Part shown: piece by piece, positions 44,892 through 56,409 of the stretch
How positions within the stretch are numbered: the first letter of the stretch is position 1
How the letters are laid out: each line of letters opens with the position of its first letter
NCBI RefSeq assembly: GCF_950023065.1
Contig: NC_088680.1
Span: 23,052,559-23,116,558 of the forward strand
Length of the DNA stretch: 64,000 nucleotides
Direction of reading: 5' to 3'
Origin: Planococcus citri
Taxonomy: Eukaryota; Arthropoda; Insecta; Hemiptera; Pseudococcidae
Program-made: the position numbers and the translations under genes
Notes under the pieces: generated by a model
The model's database searches: none
The model's input: only the letters and a program-made list of their open reading frames with translations
What the model was told of the DNA's origin: nothing

Positions 44892-47800
44892 TCCAGAGAG
44901 TTGGGGCTTTGTTTTTTGTACCTATCCTATGTATTATAAAAAGCGTTATTCTTCAACTTTTCATATTATCATATTTTTCATTTTTTTTCAACTCTTCAAT
45001 TTTTATTAAGTAATTGAAAGGTGTTCGCCGTCTTCCTATCATGGGTGCAAATCTGCACATTTCTTCTTTTTTAAAACTCAAAATGGTACTTTGAATGATT
45101 CAGGAGGTCAATCTAAACATGCCATTTCATAATTTTTGAAGAATATGTACCTATATTATCTGATGGTTTTTCATTTGCGTTCATGGGGCTGGAGAAATTT
45201 TAATTTCAAAACCCCGCCTTTCGGGGAGCTTATTGAAATAAATTGCAGCCATCAATTTTTCTAACGTAAGCTTATATAAGATAAAAATCATCGAAAAAAT
45301 TTCAAAAACGAGTACTATAATCTGTTCTTTATTATTTTTAGATCAGAATCAATGGCTTTTTTGAGAAAAAGTCAGTTTGCCTTATTTGCCGTACTTGAAA
45401 TGTGGATTAAAAAATCGGAATTTGTTAGTCCAAAATGATTATTAATTCTGGTGAAAATGAGTAAAAAGTCTCGATTATACATACAATTTTTGAACAGAGT
45501 GATTTTTGTCTTGTTTTTGAATAATTGGGGGTTCTCAATCAGAGTACGTAAGGTCGGTCGGGATGATTTTTAAAGCAATAATATTTTGGCGAAAAATTCG
45601 AAAAAGTTACATGCAGTTGTTATCGTCAATGATGATTTGAAATTTTGTTGTGGGATTCATAAAAAATTGCCTAGCAATTTTTGATTGGTGCAACAAATTA
45701 TTTTTTGAATTCAATTTGATAAAAATCAAACATCTTTCTATCAACCATATAAGTAGAACTGAAAAATAAGAAAAATAAAATTTTTAAATTGACGCTCAAT
45801 GTCTAAGATGAGATCATGTTAATTATGTCATCAAAAGTTGTTTAGTTGAATGTTCAAATTTACGAAAAAATTTTCCGACTTTATTCTAATAAAAATGGTA
45901 AGTAGGTATCTCCTACATTCTACTTTATAAATTGGTTATAATAAGAAACATCAAGAAATGGAAAGCAGCTTCAAGTTGATATTTAAAAGCGAGCTTAGCA
46001 ACCAATGCAACCATCAACTACATAATACGAGTATGGTGAAAGCAAATGCAAAAATTATCTTGTAATCAGCGAATAGCTGATGGCTTGTTTATATTAAAGT
46101 TGGATCCATTCTTCTATTGTATGTAGTTGGTGATTATTCTGCTTACAATAAACATCACTAATTGTGATACTCTACTATATCCGAATCAAAAAGCGAAACC
46201 GTTATTGAAATCAGCAAAAAATTATGAAAACAAAAATTTATCATCATTCTTTTTCCTGATTGCTATTCACTTCTATTTTTCTGGCAATTTTATCACAAGA
46301 GTAAGTGTAATATTGTGAAAATTGCTGAAAATATTGACAAATTTGCCTACGAAATTTACCAAAAATTGGTAAGAGCAATTGAAAATCATCTACGAAGAAG
46401 GAAACTACATATAAGAATGCAATTTCAATTTGATCGATGTTTTAGTGGAATTATTTATTTTTAAGCCTAAAAGTTACAAAGTTACAAAAAGAATGTTTTA
46501 AATTGACACCAAAAAAGAACACTTTTAAAATGGTAGGTAGAAGAATTATCGAAATATCGTCAGAATTTTGTGAAACTGGATAAAAATTTCGGAAACCTCT
46601 CGAAAACGTGAATGGAAGTAGAAAGTCTCCTGTACGATCTTCGTTGAAAATAACTGCCAAATCTAGATACCTATCAAACTTCAAAATGTTGATAATGATT
46701 TTCAAGTCGAGCCATTGGTTATGAGTTGTTGGTGAAAATTTTATGTTTTGTGAATATTTTCCAGTGTGATATTCACTTTTGTGTCAATTTTCGACGCATC
46801 GCAAATGGTAAAATTAGTCAAACACCTAATCGAAAAAATATTTCTTTATCGCATTTTTCATCCAATAGACGGTTCTTTTTGGCGAAAATTGTTTTTCATT
46901 GCAGTATTTGGATTCAGCGACCACGAGTCGAATATTTCAATTTTCATTCTTTTCGAGATGATTTATATCTGAATTTAGGTAAGTATTCATTTCTACAACT
47001 TGAAATTTTCAATTTTGAACACCAAATCTTGCCAAGAAATCAATGTAGTGGAAAAAATGAATAATCCATGTGAAAACTTTCCAACATGAACACAATAAGA
47101 CGAATAGTCTATTATATTATATAATATTTGTCAAATTCAAATAAGTACATTACTCAATTCAGGTCTTTAGGTAATTTTAATGAAACTCTATAAATGAAAA
47201 ACATTATTAAGTATAGGTATCTGGTGTTCATACAAAATTTTTCAACGTTCTTCTTAAATGACTAGTAAAGAAAATACTTCCTACTACAGAAAAGTAACTA
47301 CTTACCTATAAACTCAGAAATGAAAACTGGTCGCAGAAAGTTTCATTGTAGACACTATTAATTTCATTTCATTTCATTTTGCTACATTCACCAGCCTAAC
47401 GCGTTTTCTGCTGCTTTTATTTATGGCTAGTTGGTATTCTGATCTGTGTACACTGTACAGCATGTTTTATTTTTCTTTAATGTTCATTAGCTGTTTATCT
47501 AGCAGCTTATTTTATTATATTTCATATTCTGAATATTTTGTACGGTCACTTGCATTATTTTCTTTATTTATAATGTTTTGATTCACCCTGCATATTTTAT
47601 TTATTTAACTTATTTATTATTTTGTTCATCATTAATTATTGTTGTAATGATTACTTACTTCATATCTTGCTTATACCTAAGTTGATCACTATATTTTATT
47701 TTATTTGGCCAACTAATTACTAAATAATGCTTTGCGCCGAGATATCTATTGCAAGACTAAATTTAATGCTTTGTTTTTTTCACCCTTAAAAGATTTCTGA

Positions 47801-48250
47801 GGCTACATTATGACGTCAGGCGAAATTTTTCCATACGAATTAAATGGCATTCAATGGTTGTAAGACATATCAAGGCCTGTACGAATAGTTAGCTGGGGGA
47901 AGAGGGAGGGGGTAAATGAGTCATAAGTTGTAATATCGTAAATTTCGATAATAAATGGTAATTTATTTGTAACATATACCTAGTAAGTTAGGAATAGAAT
48001 AAGTCAGTGACTTGGTAAGGAATTTTCTAAAAGAAAGAGAAAATCATAGACAAGTTTTTTAGGATGAAAACCCTCAAAATTTGAGTCTTAAGTATGTATA
48101 CCTTGAAAGCAAAAATTTTTCAAAAAATGTTCCTGGGATTACACCTCGAAACACGCCATTTTATACCCTAAATATAACCTTGAAACATGAATTTCTGTGT
48201 TGTTAAGTAATTTGTTTTCTCTTTTTTCACTCAAGGTATTAAAAAATTGG
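44892..48250. other. AT-rich intergenic DNA
   Basis: No gene recognised. Holds another GCAAAAATTATCTTGTAATC word followed by the mini-stem CAGCGAATAGCTG at 46047-46080, and ATTTCATTTCATTTCA at 47360. Frames at 46127-47064 overlap on both strands without domains. Confidence 0.4.
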
Positions 48251-48470
48251 TTTTTTTCAAGAAAAAAATTGAACATTTTGTGTAAATTTGAAATTTTACT
48301 CAACAAATTTCATTCTTGGTAAAAAGTTTGCCACGATGTTCCCCTATCAGACGATGAAATTTTTTTTCAAGAAAAAAATTGAACATTTTGTGTAAATTTG
48401 AAATTTTACTCAACAAATTTCATTCTTGGTAAAAAGTTTGCCACGATGTTCCCCTATCAGACGATGAAAT
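48251..48470. repeat. Exact tandem duplication, 2 x 110 bp
   Basis: 48251-48360 and 48361-48470 read the same by eye, starting TTTTTTTCAAGAAAAAAATT and including GCCACGATGTTCCCCTATC. It is non-coding and looks recent. Confidence 0.85.
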
Positions 48471-49405
48471 TTTTTTTATTTCGTACGTACCTTACCTACC
48501 TACACTTACTAAAACAGGTACAGGGTTGTTGTCTGTATTTTTCTGAATAATGTGCCATTGAACAGTATATCTCTGGAAGATCTTTTTCGTCTGGTTTTTT
48601 CAAAGTAATGTTTCATTTCGTATTATTTTATGATTTTTTTTCATCAAAGCACTAAGCATAAATTTGTAACAAAAGCATCAATTTTCTTGAAATTCGGTGC
48701 TAATGTAGTTAAACAAAGCTGAGTTTATTTTTTATTTTTTTTTTTTATTTTTTTTGACATGTTCGTTTTGCTTGGTTTTGTTCTTTTTCATTTATAAATT
48801 TTTTAAATAAAATGTAATAAAGTTGCTTCAATTGCATCAATTTTCTTAAAATGTGGCATAAGTATGCAGTATCCTTATAAAACACTGTAGGTACGAAAAG
48901 TAATATTTACGATTAGCACAACACTCAAGAATTTTGAGAGCGAGAGATGGAATTTTTCAGAAAATAATAATTAGAATAACCTTTCAACACAAAAACTTGA
49001 GAACAAAATGAAAATTTTTGGGGAAAAAATAATGATTCACACAACACCCAAGAACTTTGAGAAAAGAATAATACAAAGAACATTTCGCAAAATAACACGA
49101 CAGCTCAGAACTTTTACAACAAGAATAGGATTTTTCAGAAAATAATATGACATAGCGCAAAAACTTTGAGAAAGAAAAACATAACTTTTTGACAGAAAAA
49201 TCATTCACATGACAAACAAGACTTGGAGAAAAAAATGGAACTTTCCAGGAAAAAATGATTCACACTCACGAAAACTTCAATTTGATTTACTGTACATGAC
49301 GAAACGAGATGCACAAAAACCTCATGAAATGTCCCTCAGGAATTTGGATGGAAAGTGGTCTTAGCCCTAGGTCTAAATATCGTAACCATTAAAATTTCAG
49401 CTGCC
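48471..49405. other. AT-rich DNA, no gene seen
   Basis: From 48900 to 49260 a loose theme recurs (GATTCACACAACACCCAAGAACTTTGAGAAA-like phrases about every 55-60 bp), suggesting a degenerate tandem repeat. The frame 48984-49208 is its shadow. Confidence 0.4.
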
Positions 49406-49801
49406 AGTTTTGAGTTGAGTTCCCACAGTAATACTATTTTGATTTTTAAAATTTTCAAAAACCGCTGGCCCGACACGTAATTTTTTCCCGCGGTGTTGTC
49501 GTGGGGAAATTTTGACCCACGCGCTTGACCGAGGAGCATGTTTCATTTTCCCGTTTAACCAAATTTTTCATATTCGTATTTTTCGAAGATTGTTCAAATT
49601 CTTTATTTTTGATGAAAATTTGAATACCTAATCCTTGAAAGATGTAATATGAAAAATACGGTTGAATGAGAAAATGTAAGAAGTTCATCGTGCGAGCGTG
49701 TGAGTCAGAATTTTCACACGACAATGCCGTGGAAAAAACCAGAGCGTCGAAGTAGCGGTTTTTGAAAATTTAAAATAGGTAATTCAAAACTCAAAACTAT
49801 A
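49406..49801. repeat. 400-bp imperfect inverted repeat
   Basis: AGTTTTGAGTTGAGTTC faces GAATTACC...AAAACTCAAAACTAT, TTTTCAAAAACCGCTGG faces GCGGTTTTTGAAAATTT, and TTTTTCCCGCGGTGTTGTCG faces CGACAATGCCGTGGAAAAAA. The G+C-rich middle (CACGCGCTTGACCG versus its partner at 49690) stands out from the AT-rich surroundings. Opposed open frames here come from the palindrome. Confidence 0.7.
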
Positions 49802-50491
49802 CCTAGTTGACGAGTTAGAGTAGGAGTGATTCAAATCGCTGATTTTCATTTACGATTTGTGATTGGAATCATTTTTTATGCGATTGCAGGATTTTATGAT
49901 TCGAAATGATATAAATCACCAAAATGTAGAGAATAAGTAAAGTGCCTAATTTGTGATGAAAATCCGTTTCATTCTTTGTTTCTCGAGATTGCACTGTATA
50001 CTCGTATAAGAGGAAAAAAATCGCAATTCGTGATTTGAAAACAGGTGATTCGTCATAGAATCATTTTACAGATGATTCGTCTGGGGTTGTTACGCGATTT
50101 GGCCCTCTCTTGTGGTAATTAGGTCTACCTAAGAAGGTAATATTCATACTACGTACTTCTTTCTATTCTTTTATTGAGCATATTATAAATATCTGGTTAA
50201 TAACAAGTTAGGAGTCTGTAGAAATAATTTCTATCTACTAATTTATGTTCTACTATTGGATGCATTCAACTACTTACAACTCTTTAGTATTGGGTCTATT
50301 TATAACAATAAATCTGATGCTGTCTTGTTGAATGCCTATGTTAATAATTTGTTTCATTTTGTTTTTATTTTTCGATGTGTAACTTTTTCATTTTCAACGA
50401 GGATTCGTCTATTACGCTTAAATTTGTTTTTTGTCATCATCATAGAGCAGGAACAATGACTGACGGTATAGCACTACTAATGATGGGAGGA
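49802..50491. other. Intergenic DNA
   Basis: Several near-repeats of TGATTCG/GATTTGTGATT between 49830 and 50090. No gene is seen. Confidence 0.35.
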
Positions 50492-50806
50492 TCAACGTTG
50501 ACGGACTTGGTGGTGGGCGAGGTCAGGCGAGGTCTTCTTATTTTTATCCGCGTCATCAGAATCAGAATCAGAATCAGAATCAGAATCATCATCATCATCA
50601 TTATCATCCTTCATTTTGGGATTTTGAAATACATGACTATCAGCATTTAGCTGTGGTTGACCATTTTCCAATTCTATAACATTCTTACGTTCGACTTCAA
50701 TTATTTTTGCTACAGTCGTAGCCGGATCGCCCAATTTTCGATGCTCCAATGTCTTGGCAGTAATCAACGCGACACAAAACAACAACAACACAAACTTAGT
50801 CAACAT
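50492..50806 (-). CDS. Small secreted acidic Asp/Ser-repeat protein
   Basis: The start is the ATG at 50806 (context TCAAAATGT, A at -3). It encodes 104 residues ending at TGA at 50492. Residues 1-17, MLTKFVLLLFCVALITA, form a textbook signal peptide with likely cleavage before KT. The mature part is hydrophilic, with a highly acidic segment near residues 65-85 (KDDNDDDDD then SD repeats), followed by a basic end. There are no cysteines after the signal peptide and no known domain. A TTTATAAA box lies about 100 bp upstream. I do not recognise the family; a secreted gland, cuticle or mineral-binding-type protein is possible but unsupported. It could have a further 3' exon. Confidence 0.6.
   Translation of the reverse strand: MLTKFVLLLFCVALITAKTLEHRKLGDPATTVAKIIEVERKNVIELENGQPQLNADSHVFQNPKMKDDNDDDDDSDSDSDSDSDDADKNKKTSPDLAHHQVRQR
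50554..50610. repeat. Coding microsatellite (TCAGAA/ATC)n
   Basis: Tandem ATCAGA hexamers followed by ATC triplets encode the Ser-Asp and poly-Asp run of the minus-strand gene. The length is likely variable between alleles. Confidence 0.8.
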
Positions 50807-50866
50807 TTTGAAATGATTTTTTTTCACGCAACGTGAACTCGAACGAATTTCAAATTTCTTTTGCTA

Positions 50867-50914
50867 GCTGAAGATGAATATTGAGGTGTACTTTCTAAAA
50901 TGATTCTTTATAAA
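50867..50914 (-). promoter_or_regulatory. Candidate core promoter of the secreted-protein gene
   Basis: TTTATAAA at 50907-50914 and a TTCAGC initiator-like word at 50867-50872 on the minus strand lie about 60-100 bp upstream of the ATG. The TATA-to-initiator distance (about 40) is longer than the usual 30, so the exact start is uncertain. Confidence 0.4.
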
Positions 50915-52247
50915 TCATTTAAGATGTAATCTGGCTGATAAGATTTTACTCGGGTGAAGTGCTTTTTAAGTCGTTTATTGTATCATTTTTTCACGATGAC
51001 GTTCAAACGTGTAAGAATTGAGTATTTATTGCATGTTTGTGGGAGATAGGCATTATTACGTTCTAATATGTACTATAAGACGCTTTTTCTAATAGAGAGT
51101 TGGTATGTCAAGTATCAATAAAAGTTTTAATCGCAGCCGTTGCTTTCGAAGATTTTGACGTCAGCATTGTTAAATTTTCTTGAGATTAAGAAACATGTTG
51201 ATGGAACATGATCAATTGTGTAGGCCTCAAGTGATAGGTAAGACTTGAAGGTGAACGGAGCTCTCTACGTATCTGATGATTCGAATGTATGTACCTACTG
51301 AAGTGATTTTTATATGATCTAGATGAATTAGTTTCACATTGAACGAAAACTATTATAAATTCATACTTACCTGCATATGTAATCCAAATCAGTGTTTGTA
51401 TTTCATAAATCGTAGGAGGAAATTTAATGATGAAGCAAGGCTCATCGTAAGTTCAAGTGTAGGTGCACGAGAGGGCCTTCAAATATATCGCACGCACATT
51501 TCAGCTGCTGAAATTCTTTTCTCAATTTTTGGTGAATTTTCGGACTTCTAAATTTCATTCATTATTACCTGATACCTATCTATGAAAAAAATCAAAATTT
51601 GATCAAATAAATGTAAAATGCTGCAATTTACTTCCCGATACCCTATTTTTGAACTCCCTAGTCGAACGATGATTGTTCGAAGTCGTTCTGGAGCCTTCGG
51701 CAGATTTTTAGGTTCTATGGGTTCAAAATGAAATTCAGTAGCCTACCTGTAAGAACGGATTAACGGCCTTCTGATCGATTTAGGCACATATTTTTTAAAC
51801 CTTGTTGTTGCAGTTCAATATTGTACAGCGTTGTATTGCGTGGTTGCAGCTTGCACTTCTTATTTGGAACGGACTATACGTATACGTCCTAACAATATAA
51901 GGAATTTCGAAGAAATGTCTTCAAAATACGGCGGCCGATAGGTGCAAATAGAAATTGATTTATTATTTTTATGAGAAATATCCATTTTAGTTTTTGTGAT
52001 TAAAAAAAAAATCTAATCCATGAAATGTAACGCCATGGTGTGGTTAAGAGGTACGAAAATGGAATCCTTTCTTTTGTTAAATTGGTACTTTTTTTTTGGT
52101 TTTTGAATCAATTTTTTTAAGAATTTTCGCTCGCGTGTAAATTCTATATTTTTTTCCTAAAAAATACTCCTAAAACGTGAAAATTTTTCAAACATTAATG
52201 TAAACATCGACTTTTTTATGACTTGTTTGCCCCATTTCTATCAAGTA
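50915..52247. other. Intergenic DNA
   Basis: No recognisable gene. The frame 51339-51551 has no domain and no splice context. Confidence 0.35.
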
Positions 52248-53343
52248 AGGTAGAGTGGGGTAATTGCAAAAACGGGGTAATTGCAAAATTGTGATCTCAT
52301 GCTAACAAATATCAATTTTCTGGTTGTGCCAACTAGGGGGTGTCGAAGCAACAACCTTTACCGACATATTCACCTGGTTACAACTCGCGGGGTTCAACTT
52401 GTCGCTTCGTAGCAAACACTTTTATCAAAGCATGTTGAAACCACTCATAAGTAAAGTGAGAGGTGTTTTTTTAAAAAATGCATGTGAAATAGAAAAAACT
52501 GTCGATTTATTTGGAATTTTCACGATTTAGGGTCATGAAGGATTAAAGTTTAAGGTAAGATATCGCAATTTGAATTTTTTTTTTATTTTGGCCGTAAATT
52601 GCGTTTTTGCAATTACCTCAGAAAAAATTGACTCGGGGTAATTGCAAAAACGATTTTTTTTTTCATTTTTGCACTTACCACAAATATTTTTTTGCCCTAA
52701 ATAACTTGAAAATGGTTCGAAATTACAAAAAAAATAAACTTCCACCGTCACATGATGAGTTACACGTTAGAGAAGTGATCAACAGTTTTACTGAATTTTT
52801 AAATTATTGCTCCTTTTCAACGTTTTACTAATATATTTGACGAAAAATGTATTTCTATGACGAGTTTTTTACATAAAAAACATCAGAAATGATCAATAGT
52901 TGATTTTTTGTTCATTTTAGCGAGTTTTAAAAAAAATAATTTTTCAACATTTTTTCACTCCCCTAAAAATGTTTTTGGGAAGTGGAAAAGTTATCGAATT
53001 TTTTACCGAATCAAGACCACGAATACATCAAAAGTTAGCAAATGACACGTAGAATACAGCGAGTGTGTTGAAAATTCAAAAAAATAAAAAAATGAAAAAA
53101 ATATTGCCCACTTTTGCATTTACCCTAACACGGGGTAAATGCAAAAGTCGATTTTCAAATTTTCAAATTGCAATTTTCTCCACGATTTGTGAACCAAATT
53201 GTACCAAAATTTTACCATTGATGGAGAACCCCCTGAAGTATAAGTGGTACAAATTTCAGCTTCATCCGTGCAATAGTCTTCTCACAGCGCCCTCTCAAAG
53301 TGTCACTAATCAAAAAGTGCTTTGCAATTACCCCACTCTACCT
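52248..53343. mobile_element. 1.1-kb MITE with AGGTAGAGTGGGG termini
   Basis: Starts AGGTAGAGTGGGGTAATTGC and ends with the inverse (GCAATTACCCCACTCTACCT), flanked by TA at 52246-52247 and 53344-53345, as in Tc1/mariner. The word GGGGTAATTGCAAAA is repeated inside at 52275, 52636 and (as GGGGTAAATGCAAAA) 53133, with inverse copies near 52605 and 53108. No transposase is seen; the frame 52324-52530 is not recognisable. Confidence 0.8.
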
Positions 53344-53345
53344 TA

Positions 53346-56088
53346 CATGTTTTTTTGACAGTGTGATCCTATCCCCTCTTTCACAACGTCTTTTCATGAG
53401 TTTTTTTTTTTGAGAGAGAGAAATTATTTAAGGCTTTTTATTTTAGCTGTCGAGTAGTGAGTTGAAATGATTTTCTTGCTAGATTTATCTAGTATGGATA
53501 CTAATAATGTAGAATAAACTTTTTGAAAATTACCTCAAATAGCAAAATAATGCAATATCCCCTTACAACTGAGAGAGTACCTACTTATAAAAGTATCCAT
53601 TTTTTGTATCTGGATTTCTTTCGTCTCGTAGGTTTAACCCCCCTAAAGATATCTATTATCCGTATACCTTTATTTATTCCCAATACGAAAGTGTTTTCGA
53701 TGTCCTATAACTTCATTCGAACGAATATATAGACCACTTTTGGTGGAATTTATTTCTCGTTGATATGGGTTGACATCACTGGTACGTCCCTTGGTCTCGT
53801 TCGCCTTTCATTTGAATGTTAAATTTGCGAGAAAATAGATCGACTTAAATCCCAGATGGTTGCAGTTTTACGTACATCTGGAAGATTTACGAGTATTTTT
53901 GCATTTAATTCGCAGTTCGATGTTTTTTATGGTTGCGAGTTGTGTGTATAGAGTATCGATAACGTGTAGTTCATATAAAAATTTGGCAGAAATTGGGCTA
54001 ATTTTGTTCTGTGAGTGGTTAAAAGGAGAAGAGGAGGTGAGATTAAAAATACCTAATTATGAACTTTGAAAAAAAAATCTTCGGGTGGTATGAATTAGTT
54101 TGAGCATTTTAAGTCGAACCAAGTATTTTGTGTAGAGTTTTGATTTTTTCCAAGTTCCTGAAAAATCGACTTGAGCTATTAGAAATAGGATGTTTCAGCT
54201 TTTTTGATGTGTTTGTTTTACCTAACTTCTCAAATTCTATGATTTTTGAACGTAGACGATCCAGAAGGGTCCCTTTATCAATAAAATACAGTAGACAGGC
54301 GACTCTTATCGTGTGATTGCGAAACATGTTTCCAAGATTCAAATAACCAGTTGCTAAAAACACGAAAAGAAAGTAGGTACCAAGTGTAGGTACAGCGTGA
54401 ATCAATTCTAGTAGGTATAACTATTGAAAAAGCAATTCGAGCTGTAAGTTTTGAGCGACACATGTGCGAGGAAAACTTTTTTTTTCCAACTAAAGTCGCG
54501 TTTATGGGGGATTATTTTTTCTTAAATGATACTTGGAACAAAGTTGAAGTGCTTTTGTTATTAAGTTATCAAAAAATCCGTACACTTCGTCTCACGTTGT
54601 TGTGTTAATAGCGCGTTTAAACTCGTTCGCGACAAATACTTACATTTTCATAAGTGTTTTCCGCCATTCTAACCAGTAAAATGGCAGAGGTACCTATTGG
54701 AAAGACTTCTCGAGTATCTCGTATATACGTAGCTTTTAATATTATACGGTAATTTGAATTCAGCTTGAGGAGAAAAAAAAAAAAAAAAGGTCATACGTTA
54801 AGTAGGTTAGGTTAGGCATCCGAAAGCTATAAGTGTAATCTGAGTTGTTATTACTTGAACTAGCAGACAGGTCGATAATGAGTCGAAGCGAATTTAATTT
54901 AATAAGATAAGAGAGATAGGATAAAAGAAAAGAATTCGCAGTTGGCTGCGAACAAAAAGTAAGTATAGATTGCTAATGCGATGAGATGAGACGAGACGAA
55001 GAAGAAGACGATGACAAAAAGTTGTAAAACTGTCGATATAATTCTTGTAGTATTTTCTCCTCGCTCTTCTTCTACCCTGCAGTGTACTCCTCACTTACTT
55101 TGTAATCAAAATACGAGTAGTACGAGTTACTCGAGAACATTGAGAGATATCCCGAGGATGACAACAACAAGTTAAGAGAAATTACATTTTTTCACAAAGT
55201 ACCTACATAGTACTCGAGTGATATTTCAAATTAAAAAGCGAATTTCTTGAAAAATTTAATTCTCTGTCAAAAAGATAGAGACCAAGTTGCCGTTCAACTT
55301 TTATGTGCTTTTAAACTTATATACTTTTATAACAGTTTTTTCTTTTGCTTTTTTCTCTTTTTTTTTGAAGATGATAAAAAGTTCAAAATTGTATACAACA
55401 ACTTTTTTCATCAAATTTAAACCGTGTGTGCCCGCTGCTGCGCCCGCGGTTTCACTTTAATAGAATTCCCGTGTTGTAAATCAAAAATAATTATCAAGTT
55501 TGTAGTTTTTTTCTCTTATTTTTCTTTTCCTTTCTTTCTTCTTTTTTTTTTGCAAGCGTGTCTCGCGGGCATAGTTGGCATTTTTTTCTCGTGTTGAAAG
55601 ATGAGAAAATCAGGTGCAGGGATTGTGGTGTTGAATGCGGATGATCCGGCGTGGCTTCGCGTTGTTTAGGAAGTTTTTACGTCGTCGTGATGTGGTGTTA
55701 TTGTCCTAGACGGTAAAAGTGCAGGGGGAGGGGGAGGGTGTCTGTTTTAGTGTAAGGATTCTGAATGAAATTTTTAAATTTTTTTCTGCTCAATCGTAGC
55801 CTATCTTATTATTTTATTTTTATGACTGAATCAGAAGATCATAAATTCAATGATACATACATTTATTTTTGAAAATTTTTTCTATATGTACATTGTTGAC
55901 CTTTCTAATTTTTGCTCGAAGTATTTTTTTTAATCTCAAAGAAAAAAATGATTTTCTTTGGTAGAAAATCTTATGCTCGATTTTATTCAATTTCTTCATA
56001 AAACCCTTAGTTTTTGGGGTTTTCGGAGATATAATATACCTACTCAGGAAATTTTAATCCCATTCAAATCAAAAAAAAAAAAAAAAAA
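53346..56088. other. Intergenic DNA between the MITE and the 416-bp array
   Basis: Mixed sequence with an A run at 54772, a GA/AAG-rich stretch near 54990-55015, pyrimidine-rich tracts near 55500-55550 and a G-rich tract GGGGGAGGGGGAGGG near 55723. Overlapping frames at 54109-54463 lack domains. No gene is called, though the mild G+C rise at 54560-55140 could hide exons. Confidence 0.35.
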
Positions 56089-56147
56089 TGTTTGAATGAA
56101 GTCTTCTAGATAAATTAATTATTTCATCATTTTAATTTCGAATTGAA

Positions 56148-56409
56148 TCAAATGTTTGCTTGGTGATTAAAATTTGAGTTTTTGGAATCTGCAGACCCTG
56201 TTATTTTTTCAGCTTTTTCTTTCGCTTTTCTTTCACGTTCTCTAATGGGAAAAAAAACAAAGATTTAATGAGTCATAAAAACACTTGGTAGGTATCAGTA
56301 ACTGATTCGCAACACTTACCTCAGAAATTCATATAAGAAATCAGTAAAATTGTGTTCACGCTTTTGAATTCCCTCCAATAGATCGAAGAATTCCTTTTCG
56401 CCATTGATC
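56148..56409 (-). CDS. Last two exons of an unidentified gene, at the array edge
   Basis: Minus-strand exon 56320-56409 (after acceptor TTTTAATCAG) and exon 56148-56241 flank a 78-bp intron with GTAAGT and a pyrimidine-rich TTTTTTTTCCCATTAG. Together they read about 59 residues: INGEKEFFDLLEGIQKREH, then FTDFLYEFLRERERKAKEK, ending at TGA (56148-56150). The product is a charged, probably coiled-coil C-terminus, loosely like the tail helix of Myb/SANT-type proteins; that likeness is weak. Upstream exons were not found. The ten inner units keep this frame without the intron and, through a roughly 61-bp deletion, read into a different end (DEIINLPRRLHSK...). It could be a live gene end, or already a relic. 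Confidence 0.45.
56242..56319 (-). other. 78-bp GT-AG intron present only in array unit 1
   Basis: On the minus strand the sequence is CTGAG|GTAAGT ... CCCATTAG|AGAACG. Every other unit reads CTGAGAGAACG, the exact spliced product. Confidence 0.85.

Noticed and set aside
50375..50650. Plus-strand open frame with Ile-Arg repeats
   Set aside because: It is the opposite-strand shadow of the Asp/Ser microsatellite in the minus-strand secreted-protein gene.
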